Assembly: GCA_033439295.1 (NCBI GenBank)
Contig: JAVTLE010000013.1
Coordinates: 2,170,001-2,234,000 of the forward strand
Source of the DNA: Deuterostichococcus epilithicus
Lineage: Eukaryota; Chlorophyta; Trebouxiophyceae; Prasiolales; Stichococcaceae
DNA length: 64,000 nt
Direction of reading: 5' to 3'
In this document: positions 56,128-64,000 of the stretch, in pieces
Numbering within the stretch: position 1 is the stretch's first letter
Layout: each line of letters begins with the position of its first letter
Notes under the pieces: model-generated
What the model saw: the letters and a program-made list of their open reading frames with translations, nothing else
The model's database searches: none
What the model was told of the DNA's origin: nothing
Translations under genes and position numbers: made by a program

Positions 56128-59109
56128 CAGCTGGCGCCGCTTGGCAGAGGGCGTGAGCTCTGCATCGCCCGCCGCCCTGACTTTGGCGCCCGGCCGCCGG
56201 GCCGCTGCGCCGCCGCCACGCCCAAACACATGCTTGCCGCCGCCGCCATCAGGCCAGGAGCCGCCGCTGCAGACGGTGGACGCATCATTCTCCGAGTCGC
56301 CGGCCGAAAAGGCGTCGGCAAACGCCAGGCGCTGCAGATGCTTGCGGGTGAGCGCCGCGGGCGCCTTGCCAGCGAGCCGCGGCACCCCTGTGGGCGCCCG
56401 CCTCTCGCCCAGCACGCCGCGTGTCTGCAGCAGATATGAAGCACCATTGGCCACTTCTGTCAAGCATGAGCGGCAGCATGGGCGGCGGCACGCTACAGAC
56501 CCAGGAGGCATGCCGATTCGCATAACAGGAATGGCCTCTTGACCCTCGGAACAGGAGCCGCATTGTCATGGGCTGGTTGCACCGAGGCAGGCAATCGTGA
56601 ACAAAACAGCGTGCCTGCGCTGCGATGCCAGACGCTGGCTTCCCTTCCTGCTGCTCTGCACTCGGTGCGTCGCCTGCCCCAGCGGCTCCCACTGCAGCTG
56701 CCAGCACGGGGTGTTGTGCTGCAGCCACACACGCAGGCAGCGCCTTGAGCGGCGAGGGAGAGGCGAGCGCCTCCAATGCCGTGGCAGACGCCCGGCTTGA
56801 AGCGGCCGCCTCGGCGCAAGCCGCTGCCTTGCCCGTGGCTGCTTCAGAAAGGCCGCCCTGGAGCGCTTTGAGTCGATGCAGCGCAGTCGGTGGCGCGACG
56901 AGCTGCAAGTCGCCTGCGGGCACCCGCAAGGGACTGCTCATCGACAGCGCGCCCTGGTTGCTAAGAGGGACCGGCGCCGGCAGCGGCAGCGCAGCCGGTG
57001 CTGGCGTCGCCTGCACCTGCCGCTGCTGCAGCTGCACCCGCAACGCTGCTGCAGTGAGCATGCCGGCCGGGCGGGCCACCACCACCGCCTGCTGGCACGC
57101 CACTGCTGCATGCGGCGCCGCGCCAGCCGCAGCCGCTGCAGCGCCGCCCGCTGGCGCAGCGCCGGCAGCGGCCTGAGCGCCGGCGGCCGCAGCGGCAGCC
57201 CAGCGTCGGCTCCCACCTCTGGGTTCTGCTCCGCGGCCGCTGAGGCGCCCGCAGGCATGAGTTCTGTGACAACTGCCGCCGGCTCTGCAGCACTGATGCT
57301 GTTGACCAGGGCCGGATCGCTGGCCGCATTGCCGCTGTGGCGGCCGTGCCTAGTAGGGTGCGCGCCCTTCCGCGCGCGGGCGGACCCCGCCACGCCGGCT
57401 GCGGCGCGGCCTGCGCCCGCAAACTTCACGCGTAGCGGCGTCGTTGGCAGCGAGAAGGGCAGGGGCGACAGCGGCAGCGCCGCCGGGCTGCAGCCGGCCA
57501 GGCGCAGCGGGCTGAGCACCGCATCCACCTCCGCGGCGGCGGCGGCGCGCCGCTTGAGGATGCTGGTCTGGCCGCCACCGACAGCCTTGCGGGCGGACGC
57601 CGCCTGGTGCGCGGCGCGCATGAGCTCTCCCGGCTGCGCACGGCTCTTCCTGGGCCCTGCACGCCGCGCAGCACAACCGGCTCGGCAGTTAGAGGGTCGT
57701 TATGTGCCGCAGCCTCAGCAGTTGCCTTTTCTTGCAGTTTGTGAAGCTGTGCAGGCGGGAGTTGCGAGGTGAATTTTCGCACCAGAAGACCGGCGCCCAG
57801 TCGATCCCCCAGAGCGCAGCAGGACGCTCTTCGGCCGTCCACGCCGCGCCGCTGCCGCCCGCTTCCGCGCGGTCTCCGCCGCCAGGGCAGCAGCCGGCGT
57901 CGCCTGCCGCGGCGTGCGCGCCACCACCAAGCCAATTGGCGCCGCCGCTGGCATGGACTGCGGCGCCTGAGGCGCCGGCGTGACCTCCGCTGCCGGCATG
58001 AAACCCCGCCCTGGCGTCACAGCTGGCGCCGCCGCTGTGGCCGCCTCAGACGGCGCGATGTGCACGCCGCCTGAAGCTGCGGCCCAGCTGGCAGTGGCCG
58101 CGGCTGCCGCCAGCGGTCCGGCACCCGTGCAGGCGGCGCCGTGCATGGACACGCGCTGGTACAGCGCGGCCGGGATGTGGCAGCCGTCCGGCGATGTTTC
58201 ACAGGCCATGGGCTGCTGCGGCTGCACGAAGGCGCCGGCCTGGCAGCCGTCGGCGCTCAGTCGCGCGGCGGGCGTCAGCGGCGACCGGCGCGCCGCCCTG
58301 CCAAGGCCCAGGCACGCCGCCGCACGGCGGGCGAGCTTTGCAAGCCGCCCGCTGCGGCGCTGCGGCAGCGCGGGCCGCTCGGCGGCGGCGGCGGCGGCGC
58401 GCCTGCGGCGGCCGCTGCCGATGGCCAGTGGCGAGAAGGCCAGGTCGGCAACGCCGGGGTGCATTGCCGCTGGGGTGGCGTAATTGTCCGCCGCGCGCGC
58501 AAAAATGTCGACTGCCGCCGCCGAGGTGTGCCGCGCCGGCTTGGCAGCAGAGCCGTCTGCGCAGGCGCGACGGACCGCGGCCGGCTGGTATGCCGCCGTC
58601 GGGTCGTCCAGCTCAACTGCTGCAGCCGCGTCATGCTCGCCTGGCGCATCGCGGCGGCGCTTGGGGCGAGGGCTCCAGCTGCCCGGCGTCGCGCTGGCGG
58701 CAGCGGGCGTGCGGTGGGAACCGCACGGCGGGCTGTCCTGTTCCATGTCGCTTGCGTCCGAGTAGTTGCACCGGGCATGTTGCTGCGCAGCTGTTGCCCG
58801 GGACCTCTGCACATTGTGTCAGAAATCATTTCAGCATGCAACAGACGATCAATGCTGCCGCGTGGACACGAGCCAACACCTTCAGCAACTTGAGTCCCGA
58901 CCGTGAGGTTGCACAGCCGTTGTCCCCTCCGGCAAGCTGTACCTCAAGCTGGACACGCAGGGCACACCGGCAGCCATGTGTGGCTTGGCGCGGCAAACAA
59001 GTAGCCGGAGAAGACAGCACGGATGCCGCGGACTCACCGGAGCACCACCTGCCGCACGCTCCAGCCGTCGCAGAATGACGCCGGCGTCCCTGAAGCTCGT
59101 TCGCCGCAT
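56128..59109 (-). CDS. Ala-rich protein with SP/TP sites and an RVxF motif; function unknown (3' end not located)
   Basis: The start exon (59109-59038) encodes MRRTSFRDAGVILRRLERAA and ends at a strong CCG|GTGAGT donor. It joins an acceptor at 58806, in phase, to an Ala/Arg/Pro-rich exon (SRATAAQQHARCNYSDASDM, PQRRSGRLAKLARRAAACLG). The next exon begins PRKSRAQPGELMRAAHQAAS (near 57650) and contains TSILKRRAAAAAEVDAVLSP, then SPLPFSLPTTPLRVKFAG. Later segments are GALSMSSPLRVPAGDLQL (near 56930), SPSPLKALPACV, and LTRKHLQRLAFADAFSAGDS (near 56330) to TPSAKRRQLVS, ending at a donor at 56127. Multiple Ser/Thr-Pro sites and RVKF (the PP1-docking pattern) suggest a phospho-regulated nuclear or mitotic protein; this is inference only. 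No domain is recognised. Confidence 0.55.
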
Positions 59110-60051
59110 GTCACCGTCAGCACCCGCTGTGGCACTGTGAGAGCCAGGCACTTTTGCTGACAAGGCGAAGGTTCCCGCCTGCCGCTGCGCGCTGGAGCCC
59201 GCGACCGGCCTCACGGCACCTTCGCTGAGCATCACGACGCCACGATAGTAGTGACACTCCATTTCGCAATTGCCAGCCTGCACTCGATAACAGAAACCAT
59301 TCGTCAGTGGTCGCGTCATACGCATGCCTGTGGTGTTGAGTTCCGCAACATGAAGCTGTGCAGGGCTCGAGCACAATCTGCATCTTTCCGTCAATTTGCA
59401 AGGATGAGGGAAGCTGGATGCATTGCTGGCCCCGCGACGCACATTGGCCAGGGGCCGACAGCCCAGGCGGGGATGGCTTCTGCTCGGACGTCAGGCCTGC
59501 GTGAGCTTGTTGCCGTTCGCTAGTGCCGCATTACTGAAATCGGAGCTATGCTGTGACGATATACGTGTTAGAGCTGTGTTGAAAGCAGGGGACAGGTGCC
59601 TGACGCAGTGACGCTGGCTGACTTGTGAGTCAGCTGTCGTTGGCTGACAGCGAGATAATTTGCACAAGTGTCCGCTCTACAAAACCCTTTCAAGCTCAAT
59701 GTCAACACTGCAAACGTCTAGCAGTTTGCATAACAACAGGGTGCTGCAACGACGACACCGATGCAAGATGCTTGCAACTGAACGGGTAGGGCCTCGTAGT
59801 CGCACACGCTCAAGATCCTGCAAATGCCATCTGCGGGTGGCCGGGCGCTGAAGCACCAGGGTGAACTTCTGCGTGTGCAAGGCAACTTCCCGGAGGGAAG
59901 GGTACGCAGATCCTTGAAGCGTCTAGTCTGCGATCCGTTTCATAAGTCACCTCTCGCCTCCACGTGCCGGAAGTCTGCTCACATCAGGCCATTGGCGCCT
60001 GCGCCGTATCCCTGCGTGCAGGCGACAGACAGATTCATCAGACAAGACAAG
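59110..60051. other. Region of about 0.9 kb without a supported gene
   Basis: It should contain the promoter of the Ala-rich gene and the 3' side of the first dehydrogenase gene. No domain, RNA gene or repeat is recognised. Confidence 0.45.
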
Positions 60052-61715
60052 TCACTGCTCTGTCCTATAGATGCAGTACACCGCATCTTTACGCAGAATG
60101 CACCAGGTCTCATGCACGCCCACTGACGGTGTCAATACCTGGTCGACGGGCAGGTTGACGCCGGTCAGGTCGCTGGCAGCATCGCCGAGCAGAAAGCAAA
60201 TGACACCTGCCATGGACTCTGGCGACACCATGCGGCGGTGCAGCGGGCACAGCATCGCCATGGCCTGCTCCGCCACAATCTTGGCCTGCTCTTCGCCCAT
60301 TTGGGCCACTTGTTTCACGCCCACTGCAGCCGTCATTGGCTGTCGCCGGAAAAACTCAGGCTTGCCCAAAATCCGGTCTCATTCAGCAACAGTGCAGGCA
60401 CTTGCGCAAGGTAGATGCCCCAACACTTACATGGAAAGGCATCAACGCAAGTGAACACCGCAAGAGATAGATCAACAGCCCACCGTCTCCACGCTGGTCG
60501 GCGAGACACAGTTGACCCGAATTTTGTCCTTGCAGAGCTTTGCTGCAGCGACCTGAGCCAAGGCCGGTCACTTCAGCTGAACCTTGTTGCATCACCAACA
60601 CTGCGAAAGCCTGATGGACCATCAATGGCGACCGTGATCACCTGGGTCAATCCGATGACAGCGAACTTGGTGACTGAATATGAGGGGTCGATCGCCGCGC
60701 TGCCGCGCAGACCCGCCACGCTGGCGATGGTCACAATCGACCCGCCACCTTCGCCTCCCAGGCGCTGGTCCTGGGAACGATCGCAATGATGTATTACATC
60801 TTGAGCTGTGGACACACAAGACAGATGCCGCCGACGGCAACAGCAATGTCACAGGCAGGGCATGTGCTTCGTGCTGCACAGCCACGAGTCCATACGCTCT
60901 GTTTGTAGGCTCCTACAGGTAGCACACCGCGCGCAGGCCTGGATGCTCATGAAGGTGCCGCGCAGGTTGATGGCGCAGGTGTCGTCAAATTCCTGTGTCG
61001 TGATGTCCACCAGCGGCGTCGTATGCGGGTGGGCGACGATGCCAGCCGCGCACACTGTCCCGTGTAGTGCTCCGAATCTGTCGGCCGCTGCGTCAAACGC
61101 CTTACCGACGCTGTCCTCTGACCTGCGCCTCCACTCACAAGGTGCAATTCAGCGCCTCAGAATCTGCTCAGCGGGAAGGGCAGCATGTGAATGCCTGATG
61201 CAGCCTTACATGAGCATTGCCAGACGAAAGCCCAGTAAAACCGTGCATGCGTATCCCTGGCATAACACCATGCAGTCATGGCCGTCTTTCAGTTCGCGCC
61301 TAACATTGCAGTGGACGAACAATGCACGGTTCTGGCCCAGCTCATCAACCAGCGCCGCGCCGGCATCTTCGTGTATATCGGCAATGGCGACTCGCCCGCC
61401 TTCTGCCACCAGCCGTCGCGCCACAGCAGCGCCGATGCTGCATTGCCGGAGCCAAAGATGACGTGCTTGTCTTGGAGGACCCTACGTCACTTGCTGCAGC
61501 TTCGTAACACACTTTCAAGGCGCTTCTGTGCAGTCTTGGGACCGGCAGACTCCAAGACCTTGCGAAATGTGCAGGGATGGCTCCTGGCACATCGACGTGC
61601 AACAGCAATGAGAACGCGGCTGGAGAGGCGAGCAGACATCTCACCCACCGCAACCCCCCGTTACGACCGTCACGGGGCCCTCGGATGCTGGCGCCGAGAC
61701 AGTGGACGCACCCAT
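60052..61715 (-). CDS. Short-chain dehydrogenase/reductase (SDR), copy A
   Basis: An NAD(P)-dependent oxidoreductase of the classical SDR type; substrate unknown. Exon 1 (61715-61645) encodes MGASTVSAPASEGPVTVVTG and ends GG|GTGAGA. It joins CATCGGC to complete the cofactor loop TGGCGGIG, followed by AAVARRLVAEGGRVAIADIH. Then LGQNRALFVHCNVR ends at a GC donor (AG|GCGCGA). Next come SEDSVGKAFDAAADRFGALH, VCAAGIVAHPHTTPLVDITT (CAAG in place of the usual NNAG), DDTCAINLRGTFMSIQACAR, and GGGSIVTIASVAGLRGSAAI, where Ser is followed by the active-site YSVTK. VAAAKLCKDKIRVNCVSPTS and SMAGVICFLLGDAASDLTG lead to VNLPVDQ. The last residues to 60052 are uncertain because a further splice at VDQ|gtattg is possible. 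It is divergent from a paralogue at 62133. Confidence 0.87.
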
Positions 61716-62132
61716 GTCAGCTGCACTCCTTGATGACGTCAGTGGTCACCCGTCCCGCCGGCGCCGCTATCTCTGCACTGCGCGGCCGCGGCCTGCCTCT
61801 GATCGACTCTGGTTGGAATCCGATGCAACTGAAACCTGATTGAACTGTAAACAACGTGGCGTTCATGTGTTCTCTGATCGTGATAGTGAGATCACGTGGG
61901 AAATCAAGATGACCTGGTGCCGCTCTGATAGCCGCATCTGATTTCCGTGCACGGGCGCTTTCCGGAGTATGTCAGGAGGTGGGAAGCTGAACATCCATTT
62001 GGAACGAGGGCGCAAGACCCCATCGACTGGCAAGATGTCGACGTCACCTCTCCCTATCGACGGAGGTGCAACCTACCTTGGACAGTCTTAAAGCCGATTC
62101 GCGGCATCAGGGAAAGCTTTTGAAATGTCAAA
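61716..62132. promoter_or_regulatory. Region between divergent SDR paralogues
   Basis: It holds the copy A promoter and probably an upstream exon of copy B. A candidate start at 61969 (MSGGGKLNIHLERGRKTPST) ends at a GGAG|GTGCAA donor but is not proven. Confidence 0.4.
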
Positions 62133-63608
62133 TTGCAAGTTCAAGAACCGCTACCGCAGCACAGCGTCCAGAAGCCGGACACGGCATCTGCGACCGGCAG
62201 CGCCGCCGGCGGCACAGCCATTGTGACAGGAGGCTGTTCCTACCTTGGACAAGCGGCAGCGAGGGCCTTGTCCAAGACCCATAAGGTGGTCATAGCCGAC
62301 CTGCCGGACAGGGCGGAAGAAGGCCGGGCCCTGGCGGCAAGTAAGGCTGGGCGCTGACGCCGCCGCCCTGTTCCTGGAATGCGACGTCAGGTGGGGCCAA
62401 GGTTGTTCAAAATAATGGTAACTTGTTGTAGGCCATAACTTAGCTGGCAGCTTGGCGCTGCAGGATGGTGCACTGCACTGCACTGCCGTGGCCGTCGCGC
62501 AGCATCGGTGGAAACCCATGGTCATCGCGCTGCGGTTTGCCTCCGCCCAGGGTGGAACAGGCCATTGAGAGGGCCTTCCAGGAGGCTGTCGATCATTCTG
62601 ATATGCCGCTGGCGTGCCTCGTCAATAACGCCGCCGTTTGCCTTGTCGCCAGCAACAAGAACTTCGGAGACATGAGTGTGGACGGTTTTGACCTTACGCA
62701 CTCGGCAGGTTTCCTTGTAGCCTGCACCCTGTTCTGATGGCCTTGCTGATGACCAGGCATGCTCTGGGCACGAATGTGGCATAGTCCTGGCTATCTGTGC
62801 TGTGTGGCAGGCAGCTGTGAGGTTTAACAGACATGACATCACATCCGCAGGAACACGCATGGCGCATTCCTCTGCACCCGCGCCTGATGCAGCCGCAGCG
62901 GCGGGGCTCCATCATCAACATCTCCAGCATCGCGGGCATCAGCCGGGCTCTGCCGTTTGAGGTGCCGAGCTACTCCGTGTCCAAATTTGCACTGGCCGGC
63001 ATGACGCAGGTCAAACCCTATACAACGCTGCAGCGCGGCTGCTGGCAAACTGCCTGCTGTTTGGGCCCCTGTATGCACGCACACATGCGGTGCCTATGTT
63101 GTGTACGTTGCCGCAGCAGACTTCCACCTCGTTGCATTGTGCGTAGGTTGCTGCCGCCAAGTTGGCGCCTCACTCCATCCGCGTCAATGCCCTGTCGCCA
63201 ACAGCCATTGCAAATTCGGCGAGCCTCCATCCATATGCACGCTGTGCTGTGACGCATCCAGAGTTTACATGGACGACGCAAGATTTGTCTGTTCCTGCGA
63301 CCATCTATGCAGTGCTATGGCAGTCCCCCAGGACATGACCTGGAGACATGCGGCATTATGCCACCGCAGCCGCTGGTGCTCAATTCCATCAAGGCATCGG
63401 GCCAGGAGCCTGATGCCGGAATGCAGATGACACAGCAGCTGTTTGCCACGCTGCACCCCACCCCGGCGAGCTCACTCCTGTCAGCGCGGTGGCAGACGCC
63501 ATCGAGTTTCTGGCCAGTGGCAGATCCCTCCACATCACCGGCATCAATATTCCGGTCGACCAGGTGATGAGAGACAGCAGTGCTGATGGAGTCGCAACCT
63601 GCTTCTGA
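62133..63608 (+). pseudogene. Short-chain dehydrogenase/reductase, copy B, apparently frameshifted
   Basis: Paralogue of copy A. The cofactor segment TAIVTGGCSYLGQAAARALS has Tyr where the classical motif has Gly. Downstream ADLPDRAEEGRALAASK is followed, one base out of frame near 62346, by LGADAAALFLECDVR, aligning with the copy A segment ending FVHCNVR; no intron is possible there. Further exons are VEQAIERAFQEAVDHSDMPL and LVNNAAVCLVASNKNFGDMS (62560-62690), GSIINISSIAGISRALPFEV with the active-site YSVSK (62908-63010), VAAAKLAPHSIRVNALSPTA (63149), and AVADAIEFLASGRSLHITGI to NIPVDQ, ending near 63608. The first coding frame has a stop at 62121 and no ATG, so an upstream exon is needed. 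The catalytic residues are intact, so the frameshift could be a sequencing error. Confidence 0.6.
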
Positions 63609-64000
63609 TTGCGATGTAGCAGGGCCGGTGACTGCTTCGACGCACTATGTACATGCACAGGGCTGGGCGGCGGACGCAATTAACATGCCGGCATAAACCG
63701 TTTCGGCTTCCAGCAGCTTGGCTAGTAGGTAGGGTGAAGCCGTCTGTCTGGCGGGTGTTAGCCTGCTTGTTCAGAAGAGAAAGACGTATGGCTTGGTTCT
63801 TCTGCCAGGTCAGCCAAGTGTACAATGCAGCAAAATTGCATAGCCAGTATTGATGACGAATCCAGCCTTGTCAGCTGGACGCAATTTGACTCGATGCAAA
63901 CGCTCTATGCAGCCCAGAACGTTCAGCCAGTCAGGTACATCGACAAGTAAATATAGAGATGAGGTATGCGAATTGCTTTGGCCAATGACTGCCTGTTTCG
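63609..64000. other. Downstream region to the window end
   Basis: No coding exon, RNA gene or repeat is recognised. Confidence 0.5.

Noticed and set aside
1-64000. tRNA or rRNA genes
   Set aside because: No T-loop GGTTCGA-type context with a pairing acceptor stem and no rRNA core sequences were noticed on either strand; a covariance-model search was not possible here.

Overview
This is nuclear DNA from a photosynthetic eukaryote, most likely a unicellular green alga of the Chlorella/Coccomyxa kind (Trebouxiophyceae; inferred from gene content, not tested). The sequence is GC-rich. Genes are broken into many short exons by roughly 40-250 bp introns, with no bacterial operons or ribosome binding sites. 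Plastid and eukaryotic genes are mixed: a PsbP-domain protein with a twin-arginine lumen signal, a GlpX-type bisphosphatase with a transit-like leader, an ABC1 kinase, eIF4E, ERG28, LAS1, WDR91 and an IBR5-like phosphatase. All gene models were spliced by eye from frame, family conservation and GT/GC-AG sites, so several terminal exons are approximate.

Layout: 1-668 (-) 5' part of a CK1/tau-tubulin-type kinase; 1103-4223 (+) class II fructose/sedoheptulose bisphosphatase; 4740-8421 (-) ABC1 kinase; 8934-9864 (+) ERG28; 10643-15484 (-) large low-complexity putative regulator; 17082-18959 (-) eIF4E; 19406-21716 (-) tail-anchored protein of unknown function; 22249-24865 (+) LAS1; 24989-26838 (-) EEF2KMT/FAM86-like methyltransferase; 27451-28649 tandem-repeat array 1; 29404-31517 (-) SEC14 protein; 32075-35775 (+) BTB-BACK-Kelch protein; 36061-38492 (-) ZupT-like ZIP transporter; 39386-41194 (-) PsbP-like protein; 41256-41862 array 2; 42166-43760 (+) IBR5-like phosphatase; 44142-47403 (-) organellar RF1; 48480-50371 (+) sphingomyelin-synthase-like PAP2_C enzyme; 50475-54582 (-) WDR91; 56128-59109 (-) Ala-rich protein; 60052-61715 (-) and 62133-63608 (+) a divergent pair of short-chain dehydrogenases, the second apparently frameshifted.

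The genes do not form one pathway. Neighbours are mostly arranged head-to-head and tail-to-tail, with divergent gaps of about 430-560 bp and several tail-to-tail gaps of only 100-500 bp.

The most unusual signals are structural. (i) Two separated arrays of the same roughly 100-bp hairpin-forming repeat are each bounded by a long direct repeat unique to that locus. (ii) Several introns carry a nearby copy of the end of their upstream exon, or are bounded by direct repeats, as if splice-site regions are being duplicated locally; one copy differs from its exon only at synonymous positions. (iii) A perfect 36-bp inverted repeat sits in the first intron of the kinase. (iv) There are at least four GC-AG introns.
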